Positions 7,113 through 16,766 are shown, counted from the stretch's first letter. The stretch is DNA of 34,930 bases from Bacteroidales bacterium (GCA_017632935.1 JAGBQJ010000013.1:69970-104899), one strand, 5' to 3'. Numbers and translations: made by a program. The notes: a model not told the origin generated them from the sequence alone.

Positions 7113-10100
7113 ATGTTTAAAAATTTACTAATGACCCTTGCTGCAGTGTTGGTCACCTGCACGATGACCATGGCTCAAGCGCAAGGAAGACTGAAAGGCA
7201 AGATTACCGATGACACAGGAGAAACGGTACCATTTGCAAACGTCATTGTTGAAAAAGGCGGAACACAAGTGGGAGGTACATCTTCTGACTTTGACGGTAA
7301 TTATGACATCAACCCGATTCCTCCGGGAACGTACACCTTGAAGGCAAGCTGTATCGGCTACAATGCCTATGTTGTGAACAACATCGTCATTCCGGCCAAC
7401 AAGATTACCTTCTACGACATCAAGATGGCCAGTGGCGCTATCAACATTGGCGAAGTCACGGTTGTCGACTACGAAATTCCTTTGATTTCAAAGGATAACA
7501 CCACGCAAGGTGCCTCCATCACCTCCGAGGAAATCGCCAAACTGCCTGTGCGTTCGGCAGAAGGTGTCGCCGCCAGTGTTGGTGGTGTGTTCTCCGCTGA
7601 CGGTGAGGTCGGCTCCATCCGTGGTTCACGTGAAGGCGCTGTCTACTACATCGACGGTGTGAAAGTCATCGGTAGCACGAGCGTGCCTCAGAGCGCTATC
7701 GACCAGGTCGACGTCATCTTGGGCGGTACGCCTGCCATGTATGGTGACGCCATGGGCGGTATCATCAACATGACCACTAAGGGCCCCAGCCGTACTTGGG
7801 GTGGCGGTATCGAAGCCGAGTACTCGGTCGACGGTTACGGCCACGGCCGCTTGGGTGGTAGCTTGCAGGGACCGCTCATCAAGAGCAGAAAGGACGACAA
7901 GGAAGCCCTCCTCGGTTTCTTCCTCGCTTTTGATTTGACGCGCAACCAGTATGGCTACAGCTCCGCTGTCGGTTACTGGCGTGCCACTGACGAGTATATG
8001 GACAAAATCAGAACACAACCTCTGACCATCGGCATTGGTACCAACGCCACTGCTGCCTACACGCAGAGAGATGACCTGTTCCAGACCCGCTTCCTCAACA
8101 ACACAACCAACCAAAGCATTAACCTGACGGGTAAGATCGACGTCCGTACGGGCAAGACCACCAACCTCACCATCGGTGGTTCGATGGTCAGAAACAGTGG
8201 ACACTATGCCAATGGCCGCGGCCAGTATTACTTCAATACTGACAAGAACTATCTGTCCAAGTCGGGCACCTATCGTGGCTATGTCCGTTTCACCCAGCGT
8301 TTCCAGAGCGATCCTAACAGCACTTCGTTGGTCTCCAATGTGTACTACAGCATCCAGGCCGACTATTCGCGCTATCATGGTGAAGAGGGCGACCCCGATC
8401 TTTGGAACAACATCTTTGCCTATGGCAACTTGGGTAAGTTCACCACTTACAGAGCTCCCAACTATTCGTTCCAGAGCACGGCTATCGACTCAGTGTTGGT
8501 CAACGGAGAATACAAGAGCCTCAGCAATGTGTTCGTGTTGAATAACTACTACGACACTTTGGTGACCTTCAAGCCCTCCAATTTCAACCCTGATTTGGCC
8601 ACCTATGCCAACAATTACTTCGAATTGTATAAGGACTATGGCACTGAGGGTTACTACAACAACCTCTCCAACATCATCCTGAACAACGGTCTGATCAACG
8701 GCATGTCGCCCAACTATGTGTATGGCATGTATGCAGTTCCGGGCACCATCCAGTCTTCTTACTCCAAGTTCGTCAACGACCAGATTGCCGTGAATGTGAA
8801 CGGATCAATGACGCTCGGCAGAGGCGACAACTCTCACGATATCAAGTTGGGCTTCCAGTATGAGCAACAGAACAATTCACAAATGTCGTATAGCGCCAAC
8901 TACTGGACGCTGATGCGCGACATGACCAACTTCCACATCAGAGAGCTTGATCTGGACCACCCCTACGCCAATACATACGATGGCCACGCCGATACGGTGC
9001 TGTTCAACAGACTGTATGACGAAACCACCCAATATACGTTCGACGCCCGCCTGCGTCAGGCCATGGGTCTGCCGGTTGACGGCACGGAGTGGATCCTTAT
9101 CGATACCTACGATTTCGACAACAATACCATTAAGTATTATGATGTTAATGGTAAGCTGCAGATCGGTAGGGTTGACGGCGGCCTCGACATGAGCATGTTC
9201 GGTGCCGACGAGCTGACCCGCGACGGTAACTTCTCGGTTTACTATTATGGCTACAGCTACGACGGCCACAACAAGTACGCTTTGACCGAACGTCCTTCAC
9301 TCTCCGACTTCTTCAACCATCAAGATAATGAAGGTGTCTTTGACCGCCCGATTGGTGCCCAACAGCCCATCTACATGGCCGGTTACCTTCAGGACAAGTT
9401 CGCTTTCAAAGACCTGATCTTCAACATTGGTGTCCGTGTCGACCGTTTCGATGCCAACCAGGATGTGTTGAAAGACCCGTATGTGCTTTATGACTTTAAT
9501 ACCGTTGGCGATGTCAAGAATGCTTTGGCCAACCAATCCATAACCACTGGCGATTTCAATTTTGCCGGTGATGTCTCTAACATCTATATTCCCGATAACA
9601 TCGGTGACGATTATGTTCCTTATGTGAACAAGATCAGCGAAATCACTGAAATCGTTGGTTACCGTAACGGTAACACTTGGTACAACGCGGAAGGTGTTGA
9701 AATCTCCAACCCCGAAGTCCTTGACTATGGTACGGGTGTGACGCCTTGGATTAAGGATAAATATGTTGACATGGCCAATCGTAAGGTTGACATCAACTCC
9801 TTCAAGGACTATGATCCCGCTTGGAGCATCATGCCTCGTATCTCCTTCTCCTTCCCGATTTCCGACGAAGCTTTGTTCTTCGCCCACTACGATGTGTTGA
9901 CGCAGCGTCCTACCAGTGCCTTCTACTGCAGCCCGCTGTATTACTTGCGCTTCACCGACCTTTCCGGTACGGTTGCCAACCCCAACCTGAAGCCTTCGCA
10001 GACCATCGAGTATGAACTCGGTTTCACCCAGAAGGTGACCAACACTTCTTCAATGACGATTTCGGCCTACTACCACGAGTTGCGTAACATGATCCAGATG

Positions 10101-10883
10101 TACCGCTTCAACGGTGCCTTCCCCAAGTCATACAACTCCTACAGCAACCTCGACTTCGGTACCGTCAAGGGTTTGACTGCCAGCTACGATATGCGTCGTA
10201 CGAAGAACGCCCGTATCCGTGCCAGCTACACCCTGCAGTTCGCCGACATGACTGGTTCTTCGACCTCCACCGCCGCCGCTTTGATTGCTGCTGGTGTGCC
10301 TAACCTGAGATCCACCTTCCCGACCAATGCCGACCGTCGTCACAGCTTCAACCTGACCCTCGACTATCGTTATTCAGAAGGTAAGGACTATGACGGTCCC
10401 ACCATCAAGGGAGTCCAGTTCCTGTCCAACACCGGTTTTGCTCTGCAAGTCAACGGTGGTTCGGGTACGCCTTTCACCGCTGCCCGTAACGTGTCGTCGC
10501 CCATCTCGGGTGGTAACAGCCTGCTCCAAGGTACCTACAATGGTTCCCGTATCCCGGCTTCGTTCCGTTTCGACCTCCGTGTCGACAAGGACTTCAACTT
10601 CACCATGGGTGGAAAGAAGGAAGGCTCGAAGGGTCGCGATGCTTTCGTGAACGTGTACCTGCAAGTGCTTAACCTGCTCAACTCTAAGAACATCGTTGGT
10701 GTGTATAACGCTACCGGTAACCCCGATGACGACGGTTACCTCTCGGCACCTGAATGGGCTAATGAGATCAACAGTCAGATTGACCCGCAGGCTTACATCC
10801 AAATGTATGAACTGTATGTCAACAATCCAGGTTTCTACTCGATGCCTCGTCACATCAGAGTGGGTTTGAGCTTCAATTTCTAA
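7113..10883 (+). CDS. TonB-dependent receptor (first gene of T9SS-linked unit)
   Basis: This 1256-residue outer-membrane receptor has a signal peptide (about 1-24) and a carboxypeptidase-like regulatory domain (about 25-110: GRLKGKITDDTGETVPFANV). A plug domain follows (about 125-225, with the YYIDGVKV and GGTPAMYGDAMGGIINMTT motifs). The rest is a long beta-barrel rich in Tyr, Asn and aromatic pairs, ending in LSFNF, the usual terminal Phe. Such proteins import a ligand with energy from TonB-ExbBD. There is no SusD-like gene beside it. The next gene, 37 bases on, instead encodes a giant secreted protein, followed by a PorV-like barrel. Gly GGT and Arg CGT codons appear favoured, unlike the GGC/CGC of purL, which hints at high expression. 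The substrate is unknown. Confidence 0.93.
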   Translation: MFKNLLMTLAAVLVTCTMTMAQAQGRLKGKITDDTGETVPFANVIVEKGGTQVGGTSSDFDGNYDINPIPPGTYTLKASCIGYNAYVVNNIVIPANKITFYDIKMASGAINIGEVTVVDYEIPLISKDNTTQGASITSEEIAKLPVRSAEGVAASVGGVFSADGEVGSIRGSREGAVYYIDGVKVIGSTSVPQSAIDQVDVILGGTPAMYGDAMGGIINMTTKGPSRTWGGGIEAEYSVDGYGHGRLGGSLQGPLIKSRKDDKEALLGFFLAFDLTRNQYGYSSAVGYWRATDEYMDKIRTQPLTIGIGTNATAAYTQRDDLFQTRFLNNTTNQSINLTGKIDVRTGKTTNLTIGGSMVRNSGHYANGRGQYYFNTDKNYLSKSGTYRGYVRFTQRFQSDPNSTSLVSNVYYSIQADYSRYHGEEGDPDLWNNIFAYGNLGKFTTYRAPNYSFQSTAIDSVLVNGEYKSLSNVFVLNNYYDTLVTFKPSNFNPDLATYANNYFELYKDYGTEGYYNNLSNIILNNGLINGMSPNYVYGMYAVPGTIQSSYSKFVNDQIAVNVNGSMTLGRGDNSHDIKLGFQYEQQNNSQMSYSANYWTLMRDMTNFHIRELDLDHPYANTYDGHADTVLFNRLYDETTQYTFDARLRQAMGLPVDGTEWILIDTYDFDNNTIKYYDVNGKLQIGRVDGGLDMSMFGADELTRDGNFSVYYYGYSYDGHNKYALTERPSLSDFFNHQDNEGVFDRPIGAQQPIYMAGYLQDKFAFKDLIFNIGVRVDRFDANQDVLKDPYVLYDFNTVGDVKNALANQSITTGDFNFAGDVSNIYIPDNIGDDYVPYVNKISEITEIVGYRNGNTWYNAEGVEISNPEVLDYGTGVTPWIKDKYVDMANRKVDINSFKDYDPAWSIMPRISFSFPISDEALFFAHYDVLTQRPTSAFYCSPLYYLRFTDLSGTVANPNLKPSQTIEYELGFTQKVTNTSSMTISAYYHELRNMIQMYRFNGAFPKSYNSYSNLDFGTVKGLTASYDMRRTKNARIRASYTLQFADMTGSSTSTAAALIAAGVPNLRSTFPTNADRRHSFNLTLDYRYSEGKDYDGPTIKGVQFLSNTGFALQVNGGSGTPFTAARNVSSPISGGNSLLQGTYNGSRIPASFRFDLRVDKDFNFTMGGKKEGSKGRDAFVNVYLQVLNLLNSKNIVGVYNATGNPDDDGYLSAPEWANEINSQIDPQAYIQMYELYVNNPGFYSMPRHIRVGLSFNF

Positions 10884-10920
10884 TAGGAGAGACTATTCAT
10901 AACGAAAAATTACAAGTATT

Positions 10921-13900
10921 ATGAAGAATATATTTCGAATTTTGTTAGCGACCCTGCTCATCGCGGGCGCTGTGACTCCCGGAAAGGCTGACAGGTACAA
11001 GTATGAGCAAAATAACAGCAAAGGCCAGCGTGCCCAGACTGCTGCCGGTTGTACGCCTTCGTCAGCTTTCGAATGGCTTGACATCAACAATGTCAGAACC
11101 CGTATCAACGCGGGTGGTGACATGTGGTGGGACCTTCCCTCTGGAACGGGTTCCAAGTACTTCATTCCCGCCAACGGCTCTGCTACTTCATTGTTCGCTG
11201 GCTCCCTGTGGATCGCTGGTGTCGACGTCAACAACCAGTTGAAGTGCGCCGCCCTGCGTTTCCGTCAGGTAGGTAACGACTACTACACCGGCCCTCTGAC
11301 CGTCGACGGCAAGGCCTCCATCACTCCCGAGACCTGCGCTAAGTGGGATAAGATCTTCAAGATCACCCGCGCTGAGGTCGACGAGTTCCTCGCCAACTAT
11401 CAAGCTGGCAATGTCGAGGAAATCCCGTCCATCATTGCCAACTGGCCTGCCATTCGTAGTGGTGACGATCCGGAAGGCATCGCCTACTATCTGGCTCCTT
11501 TCTACGATGCTGACGGTGACGGTGATTATAATCCTGCCAATGGTGACTATCCTTACTATGATATCACCAACGAACTCTGCCATACCAAGATTCCGACGAT
11601 GGAAGAAGAGGTTTATGGAACCATGCACGGCTCCATCTTGGCCGACCAAGTGCTGAAGGGCGACCAAACCCTGTGGTGGATCTTCAATGATAAAGGTGCT
11701 GCCCACACTGAGTCGGGCGGTCAAGCCATCGGTATCGAAGTCCGTGCTCAAGCTTTCGCTTTCGCCACGAACGACGAAATCAACAACATGACTTTCTACA
11801 GCTATGAAATCATCAACCGTTCCACCTATACTTTGACGGGCACTTACTTCTCGCCTTGGACCGACGTTGACCTCGGTTACGGTTACGACGACTATGTAGG
11901 TTGCGACGTTGAACGTGGTCTCGGCTATGGTTACAACGGTGCCTATATCGATGGTAGTGGTGAACCTGAAGCCTACGGCGCTCAGCCTCCGGCGTTGGGT
12001 ATCGACTTCTTCCAGGGCCCCTACATGGATGCGGACGGTATCGACAACCCGAAATATGAAACCACTATCGTTAAGACTTTTGACCATATCGATCCTGCCA
12101 CCAATGACTCCATTTTCACTTTCGACACGGTCTATGGTAACCAAATGGTCGACGAAAGTATTAACGGTGTGAACTTCGGCAACGGCATCATCGACGACGA
12201 ACGTTTCGGTATGCGCCGTTTCGTGTATCACAACAACAGCTCCGCCGATAACGGTGACCCGAGCACGGCTCCCCAATACTACAACTACCTGCGTGGTATT
12301 TGGAAGAACGGTGCCAAGATGCGTTACGGTGGTGATGCCTTCTCGAGCAGCGACGTTGTCGGCCCTGAATGCGACTTCATGTTCCCTGGCGATTCCGACC
12401 CGTGGAACTGGGGTACTGGCGGCAACGCGCCTAACGGTGGCTTCAATACCGGTGGTAAGTATTGGACTGAAGAGCAGTGCGGCAATGCACCTAACGACCG
12501 TCGTTTCATGCAGTCGGCTGGTCCCTTCACCCTGGAACCCGGTGCTGTCAACTACATCACCTTCGGTGTGCCGTGGGCACGTGCTACCTCTGGTGGTGCC
12601 TGGGCATCTGTTGAACTGCTGCGCGTGGTCGACGACAAGTGCCAAGCCTTGTTCGACAACTGCTTTAAGGTCATCGACGGCCCCAGTGCTCCCGATTTGA
12701 CCATCCGCGAGCTCGACCAAAAGCTCATCATCTATCTGTCGAATGGTACGCTCTCCAACAACTACAAGGAAGGCTACATCGAGCTTGACCCCGAAATCCC
12801 GACTGGTAGAACTGAGAATGAACTGGTTGCTAAAGATACCACGTGGTATATTAGTGTTGATGGCGATAGTATTTATCAAGTGGAAGAGAAATACCAAGAC
12901 ACCACTTATGTTTACGACAGATATTATCGTTTTGAAGGTTATAAGGTGTATCAGCTGGCCAACGCCGAGGTGGGTGCTGATGAGCTGAACAACAACGACA
13001 AGGCCCGTCTGGTGTTCCAGTGCGACGTCCGTAACAACGTGGGCCGTCTGCTCAACTACGAATTCGATGAGTCGTTGCAAGCTAATGTGCCGTTCCTGAA
13101 GGTGAACGGTGGCGATGCTGGTATCACCCACAGCTTCGTGGTTACCGAGGACGAGTTCTCAACAAGCGACAACCCGAACTTGATCAACCACACACCTTAT
13201 TACTATATGGCTGTTGCTTATGCATACAACAACTATCTGACCTACAACCAGGACGACGCTCTCGGTCTGCAAGGTCAAAAGAAGCCTTATCTCGAAGGTA
13301 GAAAGAACATTCAGGTGTATACCGCTATTCCTCACATGACTATCAACGGTACTGTGTTGCAATCTCACTATGGTGACAGCCCTGCCATCACCCGTGTCGT
13401 TGGCGCTGGTAATGGTTACACTGAACTTGAACTGAGCCAAGCTTCGATTGATGAAATCATGAGCAAGAGACTCGCTGATGGTTATACCGAAGACGAAAAC
13501 CATAATCCTGTCTTTATCGATCACAATCCTGACATCAATGAACCGGTTCTCTTCGGTAACCCCAACTATCCTGCCTGCTACCATCCCACCTACGAGCCTG
13601 GTTATGGTCCCATCGACGTGAAGATCATCGACCCGTTGAATGTGAAGTCACACAACTACGAGTTGGTCTTTGACGAAATGTTTGAGAAATACACGCAGCA
13701 CGTCACCAACAATCCTGACATCAGAGGTGACTCCGCTGCCCGTATGGTGAACCGTTGGTGGCTGAGGGATCTTGACGAGCCCGAAGAAGAGGGAGTCAAT
13801 CCTATCCCGAGTGACACGACGACTATTTACGACAACGAACAGCTGTTTATTGATCGCGGTATTTCCGTAAGTGTTACTCAGGTCTATCAGTTCGGCCGTA

Positions 13901-15531
13901 TCTGGATTGGTAAGTATTATAACAGCAGTGATAGCCAGTCGCCATGGAAAGACTACAATACTGTGGTTGCCACCAACAACGGTGTGGTCGGTTCTTCTAT
14001 CGAATACACCGATCCTAGCAACCAATGGATGAGCTTTATCCGCGATATTGACGTTCCTGACTCCTATTTGAACTGGATCCGTTCGGGATCGTATGTGGAT
14101 ATGAACAATGCTTCCTACAACGACTATCAGATGTCATCTCAATCCTATGGTGGTACTGGTTCAAGTAAGCCTTGGGACCCGAATGAGAATTGGGAGAAGA
14201 TTGCCAGTCGTGCATGGACTACTCCGCTGTTTGCCACGTATTCTGGCCAAGGTGGTCAGAGGAACCCTGGCCCGGGACGTAGTGTTGACGCACGTATCGA
14301 CGGCCACTTTAAGCTTACAACCAGCATCGATATCGTGTTTACTGCTGATAAGAGCAAGTGGACCCGTTGCCCCGTCATCGAGATGGGTATGGATAAGAAA
14401 CTTAACGAAAACGGCGTTGATCGTTTCTATCTGCGTAAGCACGCTTCGGTTGACAAGGATGGTAACCCATACATGCTTAAGGACCAAAACAATAATGACA
14501 GTATTCCGTTCAACCTCTGGTTAAAGGCTGGCCAAGCCGAGTATGCAAGTGCTAACGAGGACGACCCGAACTTCATCGCTCCTCAGGGCATGGGCTGGTT
14601 CCCGGGCTATGTCATCGATGTGGAGAATGGCGTGCGTTTGAACGTGGCCTTCGGTGAAGACTCCTATCTGGAGGACATGGGCGGCCGCGACATGATCTTC
14701 AACCCGGCCAAAGTCCAGAAGGCTACGGCCGAAGATGCTTCGGGCTTGCTGCAAGAGTATGACCCGGCCATCTTCCGTGGTGCTGACAATGATCCTGTGT
14801 TTGGTGGTAAGCACTTCGTCTACATCTGGCGTATGGACTCCATCGCTGTGGATAATACGGTGCCGTGGAAATACCTGACGAATTATGGTTATGACGGTGG
14901 TCAACTGTTGTTCAACTCCTTTAATGCGCTCCAGCATATGACCGAAGATTATAGTGATGTCGTGATTGACTTCATATACCAAATGGTCATGTGGATGGGT
15001 ATGCCGATGGGTGTGGAAAGCATGGAATGGCTGCCTGAAGGCAACGACTGCCGCATCCGCATCCGTTTGGCCAAGCCTTACGCTCCTGGCTATGGTTACC
15101 CGTTGCAGGTGGAGAATCCTGACCTGAACGTGAACAACATGAATCCGAAGTACATCTTCTCGATTGAAGGCTGGGATCCTGTCCAAAACGATCCTAAAAA
15201 GACCGACGAAGACTTGAACCTCATTACGGTGGTGCCTAATCCTTACTATGCTTACAATTCATACGAAGGCAACGCACTGACCAACAAGGTGAAGATCACC
15301 AACCTGCCTAACAAGTGTATCGTTTCCATCTATACCTTGAGTGGCACGAAGGTGCGTCAGTTCCGTAAGGATAATGAAGAACCGAGTATCGAATGGGACC
15401 TCACGAACTTTGCCAATACGCCTGTGGCTAGCGGCTTCTACTTGATCCACATCAAGGATTTGACCAGCGGCGGCGAGCGTACCATCAAGTTCTTCGGTGC
15501 CATGCGTCAAGTTGACCTGAACACATTCTAA
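10921..15531 (+). CDS. Giant T9SS-exported surface protein
   Basis: This 1536-residue protein has a signal peptide (about 1-23) and a large beta-rich ectodomain. A DADGDGDYNPANGDYP motif (196-211) resembles the Ca2+ loops of thrombospondin type 3 repeats. The stretch HTESGGQAIGIEVRAQAFAF and the GCDVERGLGYGYNG region match a family I know from large Bacteroidota T9SS proteins of unknown function. The last ~95 residues look like a T9SS sorting domain: VVPNPYYAY, then KITNLPNKCIVSIYTLSGT, then ASGFYLIHI and TIKFFGAMRQ. It should be exported by Sec, then cross the outer membrane by T9SS. It lies between its receptor and a PorV-like gene, with gaps of 37 and 33 bases. No catalytic motif was found, so an adhesin or ligand-binding role is only a guess. 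Confidence 0.88.
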   Translation: MKNIFRILLATLLIAGAVTPGKADRYKYEQNNSKGQRAQTAAGCTPSSAFEWLDINNVRTRINAGGDMWWDLPSGTGSKYFIPANGSATSLFAGSLWIAGVDVNNQLKCAALRFRQVGNDYYTGPLTVDGKASITPETCAKWDKIFKITRAEVDEFLANYQAGNVEEIPSIIANWPAIRSGDDPEGIAYYLAPFYDADGDGDYNPANGDYPYYDITNELCHTKIPTMEEEVYGTMHGSILADQVLKGDQTLWWIFNDKGAAHTESGGQAIGIEVRAQAFAFATNDEINNMTFYSYEIINRSTYTLTGTYFSPWTDVDLGYGYDDYVGCDVERGLGYGYNGAYIDGSGEPEAYGAQPPALGIDFFQGPYMDADGIDNPKYETTIVKTFDHIDPATNDSIFTFDTVYGNQMVDESINGVNFGNGIIDDERFGMRRFVYHNNSSADNGDPSTAPQYYNYLRGIWKNGAKMRYGGDAFSSSDVVGPECDFMFPGDSDPWNWGTGGNAPNGGFNTGGKYWTEEQCGNAPNDRRFMQSAGPFTLEPGAVNYITFGVPWARATSGGAWASVELLRVVDDKCQALFDNCFKVIDGPSAPDLTIRELDQKLIIYLSNGTLSNNYKEGYIELDPEIPTGRTENELVAKDTTWYISVDGDSIYQVEEKYQDTTYVYDRYYRFEGYKVYQLANAEVGADELNNNDKARLVFQCDVRNNVGRLLNYEFDESLQANVPFLKVNGGDAGITHSFVVTEDEFSTSDNPNLINHTPYYYMAVAYAYNNYLTYNQDDALGLQGQKKPYLEGRKNIQVYTAIPHMTINGTVLQSHYGDSPAITRVVGAGNGYTELELSQASIDEIMSKRLADGYTEDENHNPVFIDHNPDINEPVLFGNPNYPACYHPTYEPGYGPIDVKIIDPLNVKSHNYELVFDEMFEKYTQHVTNNPDIRGDSAARMVNRWWLRDLDEPEEEGVNPIPSDTTTIYDNEQLFIDRGISVSVTQVYQFGRIWIGKYYNSSDSQSPWKDYNTVVATNNGVVGSSIEYTDPSNQWMSFIRDIDVPDSYLNWIRSGSYVDMNNASYNDYQMSSQSYGGTGSSKPWDPNENWEKIASRAWTTPLFATYSGQGGQRNPGPGRSVDARIDGHFKLTTSIDIVFTADKSKWTRCPVIEMGMDKKLNENGVDRFYLRKHASVDKDGNPYMLKDQNNNDSIPFNLWLKAGQAEYASANEDDPNFIAPQGMGWFPGYVIDVENGVRLNVAFGEDSYLEDMGGRDMIFNPAKVQKATAEDASGLLQEYDPAIFRGADNDPVFGGKHFVYIWRMDSIAVDNTVPWKYLTNYGYDGGQLLFNSFNALQHMTEDYSDVVIDFIYQMVMWMGMPMGVESMEWLPEGNDCRIRIRLAKPYAPGYGYPLQVENPDLNVNNMNPKYIFSIEGWDPVQNDPKKTDEDLNLITVVPNPYYAYNSYEGNALTNKVKITNLPNKCIVSIYTLSGTKVRQFRKDNEEPSIEWDLTNFANTPVASGFYLIHIKDLTSGGERTIKFFGAMRQVDLNTF

Positions 15532-15564
15532 AATGTAATTGCTAACCGTAAATAACTTATCATC

Positions 15565-16653
15565 ATGAAGAAATCATTTAGATATATCGTCTTGAGCTTC
15601 GTAATCCTTATGGGATTAAGTGCTCCTCAAGCATTTGCAGGAAATAAAGACCGTTCAGGCCAAGCTGGCGCTTCCGAGCTGTTGATTAACCCCTGGGCCG
15701 CTTCTTCGGGCTGGGGCAATGCAGGCATGTCGTCTATTCATGGCGTCGAAGCCATCTTTGGCAACGTGGCTGGCATCAGCTCATGCCGCACCCTGGATGT
15801 TGATTTCAGCCACACATGGTGGTTGCAGGGCATAGGCAACGACACCCGTATCTCTTCGTTCGGCTTTTTGGCCCGCGTGGGAGAATCGAGCGTGTTGGGC
15901 CTGTCGTTCATGTCGTTCAGCATCGGTGAGATTCCGATCACGACGGTTGGAAATCCCGATGTCGGTACCCTTGGTACCTACAAGCCCAACCTGATGAACA
16001 TCAACCTGGCGTTTGCTAAGGCTTTCTCCAACAGCATCAGCGGCGGTGTCAACTTGAAGATCATCAGCGAGTCCATTAAGGATATGAGCGGTGTCGGCGT
16101 GGCCTTGGATGCTGGTATCCAGTATGTCACCGGTCCCTTCGACAACATCCACTTCGGTATCACGCTGAAGAACATTGGACCCACCATGAAGTTCTCGGGT
16201 GACGGTCTCTCGTTGAAGGTGTTCATGGACAACGCCAGCAATCAGCAGTTCACCATGGTGCAACGTGCCGACGACTTCGAGTTGCCCACCCAGTTGAGCA
16301 TCGCTGCCGCCTATGACTTCCTGTTTGCCGAAACAAACAGAATCACTTTGGCTGGTGACTTTGTATCCAACTCCTTCACCAACGACCAATTCACCGTCGG
16401 TTTGGAGTATGGCTGGAAAGAGATGTTCATGATCCGTGCCGGTTACACTTATGAAAACGGCATCTGGTCGAGGGAAGGCATCCTTTACGACGATGGCTGC
16501 ATGAACATCAACCGTGGCCTCAGCGCTGGTATGTCCCTCGATGTGCCGGTATCGAAGAAGGAAGACGCCATGCGTTTCGCAGTGGATTATTCCTACAGAG
16601 ACACCTACACCTTCGGTGGCACCCACAGCGTGGGCGTGAGAATTATTTTCTAA
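15565..16653 (+). CDS. PorV/PorQ-family outer-membrane protein
   Basis: The 362-residue product has a signal peptide ending near AFAG. The N-terminal pattern (SGQAGASELLINPWA, then GNAGMSS, then AIFGNVAGIS) is diagnostic of the PorV/PorQ branch of FadL-like barrels. The rest is a beta-barrel that ends in VGVRIIF. In T9SS, PorV collects cargo at the SprA translocon by its C-terminal signal and carries it to the attachment complex, and PorQ plays a related part in that complex. This copy sits directly behind a T9SS cargo gene, 33 bases on, with no attachment sortase (PorU) nearby. It is therefore more likely a cargo-specific paralogue than the core porV. That is inference; family membership is well supported. 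Confidence 0.88.
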   Translation: MKKSFRYIVLSFVILMGLSAPQAFAGNKDRSGQAGASELLINPWAASSGWGNAGMSSIHGVEAIFGNVAGISSCRTLDVDFSHTWWLQGIGNDTRISSFGFLARVGESSVLGLSFMSFSIGEIPITTVGNPDVGTLGTYKPNLMNINLAFAKAFSNSISGGVNLKIISESIKDMSGVGVALDAGIQYVTGPFDNIHFGITLKNIGPTMKFSGDGLSLKVFMDNASNQQFTMVQRADDFELPTQLSIAAAYDFLFAETNRITLAGDFVSNSFTNDQFTVGLEYGWKEMFMIRAGYTYENGIWSREGILYDDGCMNINRGLSAGMSLDVPVSKKEDAMRFAVDYSYRDTYTFGGTHSVGVRIIF

Positions 16654-16680
16654 AACTGATACCAGTTCAGAAATAATTCG

Positions 16681-16688
16681 TATCTTTG
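16681..16688 (+). promoter_or_regulatory. -7 element TATCTTTG upstream of the greA leader terminator
   Basis: This is a consensus TAnnTTTG followed by CAG, 28 bases after the PorV-like stop codon. Transcription should start near 16694, just before a strong terminator hairpin. No other -7 element was seen between that hairpin and greA, so this appears to be the greA promoter. Confidence 0.65.
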
Positions 16689-16703
16689 CAGTCGCAAACC
16701 AAA

Positions 16704-16738
16704 GGAAGACCCTTATTTCGATAAGGGTCTCCTTTTTT
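16704..16738 (+). terminator. Intrinsic terminator in the greA leader
   Basis: A perfect 10-base stem (AGACCCTTAT / ATAAGGGTCT) closes a TTCG tetraloop and is followed by CC and six T. It could end the upstream operon. As it lies downstream of the only visible greA promoter, it may also act as an attenuator. Confidence 0.9.
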
Positions 16739-16766
16739 GACGCTTTTTTTGAGAAATACCAAAGTC

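Noticed and set aside
11188-13131. A 647-codon open frame on the minus strand inside the giant-protein gene
   Set aside because: It is the complement of a gene with a signal peptide, a known family core and a sorting domain; the antisense translation shows no domain.
16737-16766. Earlier TTG start for greA
   Set aside because: It falls in the terminator T-run, and GreA proteins begin at the ATG at 16767.
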